Below, one piece after another: positions 12,941 to 20,494 of a stretch of DNA of 35,268 nt; within the stretch, counting starts at the first letter, position 1, and each line of letters opens with the position of its first letter. The DNA lies in NCBI GenBank assembly GCA_003219345.1, contig QHOP01000302.1:1-35268 (forward strand), given 5' to 3'. Made by a program: the position numbers and the translations under genes. The DNA comes from Verrucomicrobiota bacterium. GTDB taxonomy: Bacteria > Verrucomicrobiota > Verrucomicrobiia > Limisphaerales > AV2. The notes below the pieces were generated by a model. That model saw only the letters and a list, made by a program, of their open reading frames with translations, searched no databases and was not told the DNA's origin.

Positions 12941-12993
12941 GCGGACTTAGCGCGGTGAACCCGGCCCAAGTCCTTTTGTTTGACCTGAACTAA
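12941..12993 (+). pseudogene. Remnant of a second pirin gene (3' tail only)
   Basis: The segment matches the last ~55 bases of the intact pirin gene (12406-12455). GCGGACT, AGCGCG, CCGGC(G/C)CAAG and TCCTTTTGTT(C/T)GACCTGA are shared in order, and the end reads NPAQVLLFDLN then TAA, against KPAQVLLFDLS then TAA. A 5-bp deletion disrupts the earlier part. Nothing of the upstream pirin sequence remains, since the intact DoxX gene occupies that space. It appears to be a leftover of a duplication or gene replacement. Confidence 0.7.
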
Positions 12994-12994
12994 T

Positions 12995-13052
12995 CCCTCA
13001 CCCGACCTTCGGCCACCCTCTCCCATCGGATGGGAGAGGGACAGGGTGAGGG
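12995..13052. repeat. Full palindromic repeat, CCCTCACCC/GGGTGAGGG family
   Basis: CCCTCACCCGACCTTCGGCC at the left, inner hairpin CCCTCTCCCATC/GATGGGAGAGGG, and CAGGGTGAGGG at the right. It begins directly at the stop codon of the pirin remnant. Nothing else is supported in 13053-13193. Confidence 0.8.
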
Positions 13053-13193
13053 CCTCGTGCACCTGAAGTTCTTACTCATAATCTTTCTCATAATCGTAAT
13101 CTTCTGATTCACCCAAACCAGAAACAAGAGACTTTCTCGGTTGTCTCCGTTCTCTTCTGTTAAAAAGCGAAAACCCAAACGAAATTCAACACA

Positions 13194-13955
13194 ATGAAAA
13201 CCAATACCAAAAAACTCAGCGGCAAAGTCGCTGTCGTCACGGGCGCATCCAAAGGGATCGGCGCTTCCATCGCAAAGCATCTGGCCGCCGAAGGTGCGTC
13301 CGTCGTCGTCAACTACGCTTCGAGCAAAGCAGGCGCAGACAAGGTCGTCGCTGAGGTTACCGGCAACGGCGGCAAGGCCGTCGCGGTGCAGGCTGACGTG
13401 TCCAAGAAGGCGGACATCGAACGCCTGTTTGCCGAGACGAAGAAAACGTTCGGCGCGCTCGACATCCTGGTCAACAATGCGGGTGTTTACGAATTTCTCC
13501 CGCTTGAGAAAGTGACGGAGGAGCATTTCCACCGGCAATTCAACCTGAACGTTCTCGGCTTGATTCTCGCAACCCAGGAAGCGGTCAAGCAGTTCAACTC
13601 CGAAGGCGGCAGCGTGATCAACATCAGTTCGGTTGCCAGCACCTCTGCGCCTGCGAGCGGCTCGGTTTATAGCGGCACCAAGGCGGCGGTGGATGCGGTG
13701 ACGAAGTCGCTGGCCAAGGAACTTGGGCCGCGCAAGATTCGCGTCAATGCCCTCAACCCTGGCATGGTGGAAACCGAAGGTGTGCGTTCTGCCGGCATCG
13801 CCGAGAGTGATTTTCGTAAACAGGTCGAGGCGCAAACTCCGCTGGGCCGCATCGGACAGCCGCAGGACATCGCGCCTGCCGCCGTCTTCCTCGCTTCCTC
13901 GGATTCGGCGTGGATCACGGGCGAAACACTGCTCGTCGCCGGCGGCCTGCGTTGA
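13194..13955 (+). CDS. Short-chain dehydrogenase/reductase (SDR, FabG-like)
   Basis: A 253-residue classical SDR. The cofactor-binding TGASKGIG is at 16-23, NNAG at about 94-97, and the catalytic set is S146 in INISSVAS with Y159 and K163 in YSGTK. RVNALNPGMVETEG and the C-terminal ITGETLLVAGGL complete the fold. It oxidises or reduces a carbonyl or alcohol group with NAD(P)(H); the NYASSK segment after the second strand is compatible with NADPH, but this is weak. The substrate is unknown. It lies between DoxX and a cupin gene on the same strand. Confidence 0.95.
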   Translation: MKTNTKKLSGKVAVVTGASKGIGASIAKHLAAEGASVVVNYASSKAGADKVVAEVTGNGGKAVAVQADVSKKADIERLFAETKKTFGALDILVNNAGVYEFLPLEKVTEEHFHRQFNLNVLGLILATQEAVKQFNSEGGSVINISSVASTSAPASGSVYSGTKAAVDAVTKSLAKELGPRKIRVNALNPGMVETEGVRSAGIAESDFRKQVEAQTPLGRIGQPQDIAPAAVFLASSDSAWITGETLLVAGGLR

Positions 13956-14051
13956 TTCGCCCCAACGCGGGTATGAGAAACCTGCGGGCAAGATCACCTC
14001 GCTCACGGGTGCGGCGCCTGCCCTCGATGGCGGCCAGAACGCCTGAAACCT

Positions 14052-14531
14052 ATGAAAAAAATAAACACGAACCGGCTTGCTGAGGAAACCTGGTCTTCGC
14101 CCAAAGGAAAATTCACCGGCGCGGGCAAGGAGGTCTCGGAAGCATTGGGGCGCAAGCCGCAGTCCACGGATCTGCTTGAGCGGCATCCCTTCGACGTTGA
14201 GATCGTCCGCGTCGCGCCGGGCAAGACTCCTTACCCCTATCATTTGCACAGCGCGCAATGGGAATTTTACCACGTCATTTCCGGCACGGGTATCGTTCGG
14301 CACAAGGATGGCAAGACGCCCATCGAACCAGGCGACGCATTCCTCTTCAAGCCGAACGAACCGCACCAACTCATTAACGATGGCTCGCAGGATCTGATTC
14401 TTTACGTCGTGGCGGACAATCCGATTGGCGAGTCGGTTTATTATCCCGACAGCAGGAAATGGGGTGTGCGCTCGCCGGAACGCTGCATCCTCCGCTCCGA
14501 GGCGCTGGATTATTACGACGGCGAAGAATGA
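14052..14531 (+). CDS. Cupin domain protein
   Basis: A 159-residue single-domain cupin. Motif 1 reads PYPYHLHSAQWEFYHVISGT with H64, H66 and E71 as probable metal ligands. Motif 2 reads PGDAFLFKPNEPHQLIND with H105 as the fourth ligand. This is a complete set for a mononuclear metal site. The family includes isomerases, dioxygenases and sugar- or metal-binding proteins, and the reaction here is not known. It follows the SDR gene after 96 bp on the same strand and likely belongs to the same redox group. Confidence 0.9.
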   Translation: MKKINTNRLAEETWSSPKGKFTGAGKEVSEALGRKPQSTDLLERHPFDVEIVRVAPGKTPYPYHLHSAQWEFYHVISGTGIVRHKDGKTPIEPGDAFLFKPNEPHQLINDGSQDLILYVVADNPIGESVYYPDSRKWGVRSPERCILRSEALDYYDGEE

Positions 14532-14562
14532 GCGCGGTCATCAGGCAATATCTGCCGCCCGA

Positions 14563-15312
14563 TTACGGCTTCGCTGGTTCGGCGTTCCAAACCTTGATGT
14601 CGTCGAAGTAGCCGTCTTTGCCGGCGACGCCCAGTTCTATCTTCGACTTGGTCGCGTGACCGATGCCCGAGGATTTCAGGTAAGCGGCAGGGTTGCCGTC
14701 GAGGGCCACGCGCATTTCTTCGCCAACGGTCTCGACGACGAGCGTGTGCCACTTGCCGCTCTCGACCTTCGCAGGATACGTCACCTGGCGACCAGCGAGG
14801 AGCCTGGCGCGTTCGGCTTTCTTCGTCGGGTCCTGGCTCATCGCGTAAATGTCATTGCGCATGTTGCCGTCGCGCTCGTCGATGATCGTCACGCCGTTCG
14901 TCCGCACCTGCGCGCGGCAAAGGTGTCCGTAATGCGAGCCGGTGTATTTGCGGTCGTCGAACTCCACGTCCATCATCGTGGCGCCTTCCAAACGGATCTT
15001 CACTTCGACGACGCTGTCCTTGGTGGGGATCTCCAGACCGTGAACGGCGGCGTGCGCGGTAATGGCGGGTTTGCCATCGGCAGCGGGAACGTTTTTGTCG
15101 CGGGTCTGCATACCCTTCAATGAGCCCTTTTCGAAGGCGAAGGTGTCCACGACCCGGTGCCAGGGCTTCGCGGGCGTGGCGCTCTCGAAGTCATCGGAAA
15201 AAAGGAGCTCCTTCTTCCTGGCGATGGATTCGGCCGGGACGGGGGACAGCTCCGCCGCAAAGGCGGCCGTGGTGATGAGCGAAAGAGTGGTGAAGATGAA
15301 GCGTGTGTTCAT
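14563..15312 (-). CDS. Secreted LamG/DUF1080-like (concanavalin-like) protein
   Basis: A 249-residue protein with a clear N-terminal signal peptide (MNTRFIFTTLSLITTAAFAA, cleavage about residue 20). The mature part begins KKELLFSDDFESATPAKPWH and continues with beta-strand-rich sequence (VVEVKIRLEGATMMDVEFDD, GKWHTLVVETVGEEM and a final GVAGKDGYFDDIKVW). This is the pattern of DUF1080/LamG-like jelly-roll domains that bind or act on polysaccharides and are abundant in Planctomycetes and Verrucomicrobia. No catalytic residues can be picked out. It is divergent from the lactonase gene. Confidence 0.85.
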   Translation of the reverse strand: MNTRFIFTTLSLITTAAFAAELSPVPAESIARKKELLFSDDFESATPAKPWHRVVDTFAFEKGSLKGMQTRDKNVPAADGKPAITAHAAVHGLEIPTKDSVVEVKIRLEGATMMDVEFDDRKYTGSHYGHLCRAQVRTNGVTIIDERDGNMRNDIYAMSQDPTKKAERARLLAGRQVTYPAKVESGKWHTLVVETVGEEMRVALDGNPAAYLKSSGIGHATKSKIELGVAGKDGYFDDIKVWNAEPAKP

Positions 15313-15440
15313 AAGATGTCAGGTTCGGGCGGGATGTTTGATCCCTGTCCTGCCCTTGGCAAGCACAAGTGGCGGCGTCTTTTCACCGGAAGCTGTTTGT
15401 CTCGACCATGCTGCTGATTGCCTTTACCGTTCGACCAACC

Positions 15441-16730
15441 ATGCAACATCCTCCCAACATGATTCCGCCGGGCGTTTCCCGGCGCGCGTTTTTGAAGGCT
15501 TCCTCTGCGCTGGCAGCGGGCGCACCGCTGCTGGCGGGTTTGCTCAAGGCGCAATCGGCCGAAGCCAGGGGGCCGCTCATAGCCTACGTGGGCACCTTCA
15601 GTTCGCCTCTCCGCGATGTGCTGCCGACGCAGGTGGATTTGCCTCCCGGAAATGGACGGGGCATTCACCTGTTCCGGGTGAATCGCACCACCGGAGTCAT
15701 GATACCGAACGGCATCTATGAGCTGGAGACGAGCCCGAGCTGCCTGGCTTTGAATGCCGCCGGGACTCGCCTGTATTCCGCGAACGAAACGGACCGAGTA
15801 GGCGACGGCAAAGAGGGAACGGTCAGCGCCTTTGCCATCAATCGAGCCGACGGGCAGTTGAAACTGCTCAACACCGTTCGTTCCGGTGGTGAAGGTCCCA
15901 CCTATGTGAGCGCGCATCCGTCCGGACGATTCCTTCTGGTGGCCAATTATTTCTCCGGATCCGTGGCGGTGTTGCCGATCCTGCCTGACGGCAGCGTGGG
16001 GGCCGCCACCGACATCAAGAAGGATGCCGGAAAGCTGGGACCCACCAAGGCGACGAATGCTCCTTCCGGAAGTTTCGCCATCAGCGGCCACGACCGCACG
16101 CACGCTCACATGATCCAGGCCGATCCCTCGGGGCGCTTCGTCCTGCACGTCGATCTGGGCTTGGATCAAATCTTTGTCTGGAAGTTCGACCAGCAGAAGG
16201 GCGTGCTCACTCCGAATGATCCCGCCGCGATCTCGCTGCCGCCGGGAGACGGGCCGCGGCATTTCCACTTCCACCCGAATGGACGCTGGTTCTATTCCAT
16301 TCAGGAAGAAGCCTCGAACATCGTCCTGTTCGACTACGACGCCGGGAAGGGACGGCTCGCCGCGCGGCAGACCATCTCCAGCCTGCCGCCTGGATTCACC
16401 GGCAGCAATTTCTGCTCCGAGATACTGGTTTCCGCTGATGGCCGGTTCGTCTATGCGGGCAACCGCCTGCACGACAGCATTGGGATCTTCGCCGTCGGCA
16501 AAAACGGCGGGCTGACCTTCGTGGGTGAGGAATGGACGCGGGGGAACTACCCGCGCAGCTTTAACTTCGACCCCACCGGCCAGTTCCTTTACTCCTGCAA
16601 TCAGCGCGGCGACAACATCGCCGCCTTCCGCGTGGATCGCAAAACGGGCGGCCTGGCCTTCACCGGCCATTACACCCCCGTCGGCAATCCGTCGATCATC
16701 GTCTTCCTCGATCTCGCGAAGGCGGGATAA
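15441..16730 (+). CDS. Tat-exported seven-bladed beta-propeller lactonase family protein
   Basis: A 429-residue protein from ATG 15441; a start at 15369 or 15459 is also possible. A twin-arginine signal is visible: SRRAFLKASSALAAGAPLLA. The rest matches the lactonase/6-phosphogluconolactonase propeller family (PF10282): YVGTFSSP, PSCLALNAAGTRLYSANETD, PTYVSAHPSGRFLLVANYFS, GDGPRHFHFHPNGRWFYSIQ and PRSFNFDPTGQFLYSCNQRG are successive blades. The family hydrolyses sugar lactones or acts as a binding scaffold; location outside the cytoplasm argues against a pentose-phosphate-pathway role. It is divergent from the DUF1080-like gene, with their promoters in between. Confidence 0.9.
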   Translation: MQHPPNMIPPGVSRRAFLKASSALAAGAPLLAGLLKAQSAEARGPLIAYVGTFSSPLRDVLPTQVDLPPGNGRGIHLFRVNRTTGVMIPNGIYELETSPSCLALNAAGTRLYSANETDRVGDGKEGTVSAFAINRADGQLKLLNTVRSGGEGPTYVSAHPSGRFLLVANYFSGSVAVLPILPDGSVGAATDIKKDAGKLGPTKATNAPSGSFAISGHDRTHAHMIQADPSGRFVLHVDLGLDQIFVWKFDQQKGVLTPNDPAAISLPPGDGPRHFHFHPNGRWFYSIQEEASNIVLFDYDAGKGRLAARQTISSLPPGFTGSNFCSEILVSADGRFVYAGNRLHDSIGIFAVGKNGGLTFVGEEWTRGNYPRSFNFDPTGQFLYSCNQRGDNIAAFRVDRKTGGLAFTGHYTPVGNPSIIVFLDLAKAG

Positions 16731-16732
16731 CT

Positions 16733-17194
16733 TCATCGCGGACCAGCCTGACGCCGACCTTCATCCAAATCGATGAATTCAAACATCGTCTGCACCGTGC
16801 CTGGAGGCAGACCAATCTCCGCCAGCCGCTCATGCAATCGCTGCGTCCCGGCATCGCGCCAGCCGTATTTGGTCATGAATCCATTCCACACTTCGATTTC
16901 CTCCTCACTCGGCTGACGGCCATGCACGAACGCCCACGCGAGCAACTCCTCATCGCTGCCGCCTTTAAGAGTTTCCGCTTCGAACGCTGCGTAATCAATG
17001 TGCAGGAACTTGCAGCAGCGCGAGTCAAAACTCCGCTTCGAGGCAGTGCCCCGTGTCGCCTGCCATGCCTCCGGCAATTTCCCCGCCGCCGCAAGCCGGA
17101 TCTTGTCCAGCATGCGACCGAAATAAACGATGCCCTTGACCTGATCGAACGGGCTGCGAAGTCCGGGAATGAGGGTCGGGTATGATAGCGCCAT
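16733..17194 (-). CDS. DUF5069 domain protein
   Basis: A 153-residue cytosolic protein with the DUF5069 pattern: PGLRSPFDQVKGIVYFGRML, DKIRLAAAGKLPEAW, FDSRCCKFLHIDYAAF and GGSDEELLAWAF. The family is concentrated in Verrucomicrobia and related groups, and no function is established. The start ATG 17194 (MALSYPTLIPGLRSP) gives the usual N-terminus, although the frame is open a little farther. It converges with the lactonase gene; only 2 bp separate the two stop codons. Confidence 0.88.
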   Translation of the reverse strand: MALSYPTLIPGLRSPFDQVKGIVYFGRMLDKIRLAAAGKLPEAWQATRGTASKRSFDSRCCKFLHIDYAAFEAETLKGGSDEELLAWAFVHGRQPSEEEIEVWNGFMTKYGWRDAGTQRLHERLAEIGLPPGTVQTMFEFIDLDEGRRQAGPR

Positions 17195-17253
17195 GCGGCA
17201 GTAGAGCATGGCTGAATCGAGCGCGCAAGTGAACCATAGGCTCGACTCTACAT

Positions 17254-17340
17254 CAAATCAGGACACTGCCGGCGAGTTGGCTCGATGAATCGGCGCACAG
17301 CGCCGACGCTACAACCAAATCAGGACACTGCCAACTCGCC
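17254..17340. repeat. Direct 17-bp repeat with 11-bp inverted repeat
   Basis: CAAATCAGGACACTGCC occurs at 17254-17270 and 17316-17332. GGCGAGTTGGC (17271-17281) and GCCAACTCGCC (17330-17340) are perfect reverse complements. Together they form a compound element between the DUF5069 and AHSA1 genes. No coding region is supported in 17195-17507. Confidence 0.75.
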
Positions 17341-17507
17341 TGCGCTGGAGCTGGCTTGTTTGGAATTCTGTTTCCCGTCATGTTCGCCACGGTGCTTTGG
17401 TGAGCAGTTTCCTGCGGACCAGCCATTGGCCGCGCGAATTCTTTGCGATTAATGTCCTGAATCAATCACTCCGTTCGTCGTAATGATGAAAAACGAAAAC
17501 AAAAAAT

Positions 17508-17969
17508 ATGACAACAAACAACACAAACACCGTTCGACTTCATCGAGTGCTCCGCGCGACGCAGGAGCGAGTTTATCGGGCGTTCCTGGATGCGGACGCG
17601 ATGGCCAAGTGGCTTCCACCGAATGGATTTACGGGCGAGGTCGATCACTTGGACGCTAAAGTCGGCGGCACATACAAGATGTCGTTCACGAATTTCACCA
17701 CCGGCAAGAGCCACTCCTTCGGCGGAACGTATCTGGAGCTGAAGCCCCGCGAGCGCATCCGCTACACGGACAAGTTCGACGATCCGAATCTCGCGGGAGA
17801 AATGCAGACGACGATCATCTTGAAGCAGGTATTCTGCGGAACTGATTTGAACATCACGCAGGAAGGAATCCCCGCGGCCATTCCCGCCGAGGCGTGCTAT
17901 CTCGGCTGGCAGGAATCACTGACCCTGTTGGCCAAACTGGTCGAGGCTGAAATACCCGACCAGCAGTGA
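17508..17969 (+). CDS. AHSA1/SRPBCC family protein
   Basis: A 153-residue START-like protein of the activator-of-Hsp90-ATPase-homologue group. Typical blocks are HRVLRATQERVYRAFLDADA, MAKWLPPNGFTGEVDHLDAK, VGGTYKMSFTNF and the C-terminal GWQESLTLLAKLVEAE helix. The fold forms a hydrophobic ligand pocket; the ligand and role are unknown. The start ATG 17508 follows an A-rich stretch (AACAAAAAAT) without a clear Shine-Dalgarno sequence. The gene stands alone between repeat-rich DNA and the broken cupin gene. Confidence 0.92.
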   Translation: MTTNNTNTVRLHRVLRATQERVYRAFLDADAMAKWLPPNGFTGEVDHLDAKVGGTYKMSFTNFTTGKSHSFGGTYLELKPRERIRYTDKFDDPNLAGEMQTTIILKQVFCGTDLNITQEGIPAAIPAEACYLGWQESLTLLAKLVEAEIPDQQ

Positions 17970-18011
17970 AATCCTTTGAAGCTGAGCGGGTGACGCTCCG
18001 CCCTCACACGC

Positions 18012-18473
18012 TTAACTCTTCGGCGGCCATTCCACGCCGGCCAATTCCTTTGGCAATTGTTTCGGGTCAACCGGATAAATCCGCGACATGTCTGACTTGG
18101 TCTTTGCGTCGGGCAGGAATTCCACTTCCTCCGGCGCGCCCACGATGAGCCAGAGCATCTCGGCGTCGGTGTCGTTGAACACCTAGCGCAACTGGTCCGG
18201 CCCGGCCAGCACGCCGCCGTAGCGCGGCACGGTCAACGTCTCATCGCCCACGCGCAGGCGGCCCGTGCCTTCCAGCACGAAATAAAACTCCTCCGCGCGG
18301 GTGCGCTTGTGCAGCGCGTTCGCGCTTCTGGGCGGCAACCGCCAGAGCCGCGCGCCGAGATTCTCGCTTCCGGTGCGCTCCAGATAATCCGCGTTCGGGA
18401 TGCGCATCAGGTTGGAGGGCCGCCAGTGCAGGTCGCCCGGCGTGATGAGGTGGTAACCTTGGATGCGTTTCAT
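18012..18473 (-). pseudogene. Cupin domain gene interrupted by an in-frame amber codon
   Basis: Read from ATG 18473, the frame encodes MKRIQGYHLITPGDLHWRPS, a cupin core HKRTRAEEFYFVLEGTGRLR and GPDQLR, then a TAG (18185-18183, codon 97). The same frame continues without interruption for 56 codons: VFNDTDAEMLWLIVGAPEEV through YPVDPKQLPKELAG to a TAA at 18014-18012. The downstream part reads as normal protein (EMLWLIVGAPEE is a typical final cupin strand), so the intact product would be about 153 residues. A C-to-T change turning CAG (Gln) into TAG explains it. It could be a recent null mutation or a sequencing error. Read-through is possible but unsupported. Confidence 0.8.
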
Positions 18474-18512
18474 GAATTTCCGAGAGGTCGCGAGACGCGG
18501 TCTGAGCAAAAT

Positions 18513-19088
18513 TTAGACCCTGAGCGAGCCGCGGAACGCCCTGGCGCTATAGTAAGACTGCGCACCGTTGTGACCCACGAAGACGCGGCCGTAGCGGCGC
18601 TCACAATAGAGCGCGCCGCCGAGTTTTCTAATATCAGAAGGTGTTTTCACCCAGCTCGACGTCTTTGTATCGAAATTTCCGAGTTTTTGCAGCTCTCGAT
18701 ATTCTTCTTCCGTTAAAAGCTCAATGCGCATGGCCGCTGCCATATCAATGGCCTTATTTTTCGGTTTATGTTCTTTCCTGGACTCCAGCCCTTCACGGTC
18801 GTAACAAACGCTGGTGCGGCCTTTAGGACTTTCCGCTGAACAATCAAAAAAGATGTATTCGCCTGTCTTTTTATCATGACCAACCATATCCGGCTCACCG
18901 CCGGTTCTTTCCATTTCATTGAGTGACCACAGCTTTTCAGCATTCGCTTCCAGCTTTGCTTGGACTTTAGCCCACTTAAGACCTTTATGGCGGTTCAGGT
19001 TTTTCTCAAAACGGGCTTTCAATGCTCTGAGCAGTTCATCACGTTGTTTTGGGGACAACTGCTTTTTATTGCTAGTGATGTTCTTCAT
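18513..19088 (-). CDS. DUF4256 domain protein
   Basis: A 191-residue cytosolic, basic protein with the DUF4256 pattern: QRDELLRALKARFEKNLNRH, WAKVQAKLEANAEKLWSLNE, MERTGGEPDMVG, GEYIFFDCSAESPKGRTSVC and LGGALYCERRYGRVFVGHNG followed by AQSYYSARAFRGSLRV. No function is established for the family. Its codon usage is more AT-rich than that of its neighbours, which may indicate acquisition. The start ATG 19088 gives the family N-terminus. It lies 39 bp upstream of the broken cupin gene on the same strand. Confidence 0.88.
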   Translation of the reverse strand: MKNITSNKKQLSPKQRDELLRALKARFEKNLNRHKGLKWAKVQAKLEANAEKLWSLNEMERTGGEPDMVGHDKKTGEYIFFDCSAESPKGRTSVCYDREGLESRKEHKPKNKAIDMAAAMRIELLTEEEYRELQKLGNFDTKTSSWVKTPSDIRKLGGALYCERRYGRVFVGHNGAQSYYSARAFRGSLRV

Positions 19089-19169
19089 ACTTTTACTTCA
19101 AGCGTATCGGCCAACTTTTCTATTGTCGCAAGGGGATGAGTCCCCACAGGATTCAACTCAGCACGAGGT

Positions 19170-19331
19170 TCAGGCAGGTTTCTCCACCACTTTGCCATCC
19201 TGCCAGACAATCACGGGCAGCTTCAGTGCACGGTGTTCAGATCTAGACCTAACGTTCCGCGCTGCTCGGCGAAAAGCACGTTCGGCCCGAATCACGAACG
19301 CCGGAGTCTTTGAGGCCTTGCTGGTTCTCAC
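19170..19331 (-). CDS. Small protein, 53 aa, third gene of overlapping cassette
   Basis: A short gene beginning with GTG at 19331. The GTG shares bases with the TGA of the preceding gene (GTGA, 4-nt overlap). The product starts MRTSKASKTPAFVIRAERAF and ends LKLPVIVWQDGKVVEKPA, with a very basic middle (RRAARNVRSRSEHR). A basic helix followed by a short two-strand end is the likely structure. I recognise the pattern as a recurrent small-protein type but cannot name a family. The consecutive stop/start overlaps are the main evidence that it is real. Confidence 0.6.
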   Translation of the reverse strand: MRTSKASKTPAFVIRAERAFRRAARNVRSRSEHRALKLPVIVWQDGKVVEKPA

Positions 19332-19468
19332 TTGCCTGAAGGGTGACCCGAAATCTGTCGAGCGGCGCGACGCGGGAAAGTCTTTGCGAGACGAATCAGT
19401 TGCGCCACCTTGCGGATTTTTTCCGCAAACGGTTCGCGAGCGAGTTTTTGGCGCATCTCCGGTTTCAT
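19328..19468 (-). CDS. Small protein, 46 aa, second gene of overlapping cassette
   Basis: The ATG at 19468 overlaps the TGA of the nucleotidyltransferase gene (ATGA). The product is MKPEMRQKLAREPFAEKIRK followed by VAQLIRLAKTFPRRAARQIS and a short tail: a single strongly basic helical peptide. Its own TGA overlaps the GTG of the next gene. Such spacing is typical of translationally coupled genes. Function unknown; a partner or regulator of the nucleotidyltransferase is a reasonable guess. Confidence 0.6.
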   Translation of the reverse strand: MKPEMRQKLAREPFAEKIRKVAQLIRLAKTFPRRAARQISGHPSGK

Positions 19469-19977
19469 ATCTTCGGCAACTTCAGTTTATGCCGTTGCAG
19501 CACGTTTTCCAAATAGGTTTTGTCGAGGTCAGCCTGTCGGAGCAGTTGCTCAATGCGCGCCTTGTCCTTCGCACGCCCCACGCTGGCGGCGATGGCCACG
19601 ATGTGTTCGGCGCGAAAAACTTTGGCAGGCACGCCTTCGTAATCAATTCGTTCGGCTTCGCGCACGGCTTCCTCGGCCAGGCCGCCGGCGGCGAGAAACT
19701 GGACCGGAAATCCGCGCACCAGAAGGTGTTCGCGCTCGACTTGCCAACCTTGTGATTGAAGATGGCTGGAGATGGCCGGGACGCCGGCAGTCAGGCCTTT
19801 GTCTTTCGAGATGAAGAAAATGTCCGCGTCGTAAGTCGTGAACGGCTCCACGTAGTAAATAGCCGCCAGCGCGCCGCCGAGCGCCCAGTCTTCAATCAGA
19901 CCTGCGGCCACCAATTCATTCGCAGCGCGGAAGACATCGGCCAACGGCAAGCTGTCGGATGGCTCATTGATTGCCAT
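19465..19977 (-). CDS. Nucleotidyltransferase-fold protein (AbiEii/MNT-like)
   Basis: A 170-residue protein of the nucleotidyltransferase superfamily. The signature is WALGGALAAIYYVEPFTTYD followed by ADIFF, with GG at 34-35 and the metal-binding D50-A-D52 pair. The later part has FPVQFLAAGGLAEEAVREAE, RAEHIVAIAASVGRAKDKAR and IEQLLRQADLDKTYLENVL, resembling the helical end of AbiEii-like proteins, several of which are toxins of type IV abortive-infection modules. No AbiEi-type antitoxin is adjacent; instead two tiny overlapping genes follow. The frame is open farther upstream through repeat DNA, so ATG 19977 (MAINEPSDSLPLADVF) is preferred. Confidence 0.82.
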   Translation of the reverse strand: MAINEPSDSLPLADVFRAANELVAAGLIEDWALGGALAAIYYVEPFTTYDADIFFISKDKGLTAGVPAISSHLQSQGWQVEREHLLVRGFPVQFLAAGGLAEEAVREAERIDYEGVPAKVFRAEHIVAIAASVGRAKDKARIEQLLRQADLDKTYLENVLQRHKLKLPKI

Positions 19978-20012
19978 GACTGTTGAGTAACAAGATTCGT
20001 GTCCGAAAGCGA

Positions 20013-20086
20013 GTCGCAGCAGCTTCGCCAGCCGGGACGCGTGGGAATGAACTCGACCGAGTGGAACTGCGGACGTTGCTGCGGCT
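20013..20086. repeat. Palindromic repeat, copy A
   Basis: GTCGCAGCAGCTTCG at the left and GGACGTTGCTGCGGCT at the right are near reverse complements. The unit includes GGAATGAA-TCGA in the middle and is repeated at 20495-20567. A truncated third copy starts near 20620 (GGTCGCAGCAACTTCGCCA). Confidence 0.75.
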
Positions 20087-20144
20087 AATAGAGCTGCGCT
20101 CCGGACCGGGCCTCTGCGAAGCGCAGCGGAACCGCTCGGTGTTC

Positions 20145-20438
20145 TCAAGGACGAAATTCAACTGCTGACTTTTTCAAGCGGTCGCGATCCAGATTCTGAA
20201 GCGATCGCACGATGGTTCGATAAAGTGTTTCGCCGAGCGCAAATCCCTCCAAAGCTCCTTCGCCCTTAACGATTCTAATTAGCGAGTCCTTCTTCTCGTC
20301 GGAAACGGTAATCGCCAAATGGGTTCGAAGATTTTCGCGGCATTCAATGTCCGCGAAGATACAGTAGTAAGCTGAACGAAGAGATAGGTTGCTATTGACC
20401 GAATAAGTGTCTGCCGGCGTGGCAAGAATCGGAAACAC
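20145..20438 (-). CDS. Hypothetical protein between two repeat copies
   Basis: A 97-residue frame with a GTG start at 20438. The product (MFPILATPADTYSVNSNLSL, SAYYCIFADIECRENLRTHL, LGETLYRTIVRSLQNLDRDR) has a plausible amino-acid composition and ends at a natural stop, but I do not recognise it. It has no signal peptide or membrane segment. Direct copies of a palindromic repeat flank it on both sides. It may be an intact small gene or the remains of a larger one. Confidence 0.4.
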   Translation of the reverse strand: MFPILATPADTYSVNSNLSLRSAYYCIFADIECRENLRTHLAITVSDEKKDSLIRIVKGEGALEGFALGETLYRTIVRSLQNLDRDRLKKSAVEFRP

Positions 20439-20494
20439 GGATGTTCAGAACACCTGACTGAGGTCAAGCGCAGCATGAAGCGCCAGTCTGCTAC

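Noticed and set aside
13956..14051. Possible tail of a lost gene (frame ending LTGAAPALDGGQNA) between SDR and cupin
   Set aside because: Only about 24 codons remain and the resemblance to SDR-type C-termini is too weak to name.
12990..14369. Long minus-strand frame (459 codons) opposite the SDR and cupin genes
   Set aside because: It crosses two well-supported genes and an intergenic palindrome, and its sequence has no family features.
15309..16736. Long minus-strand frame (475 codons) opposite the lactonase gene
   Set aside because: Shadow of the lactonase coding sequence; no recognisable protein features.
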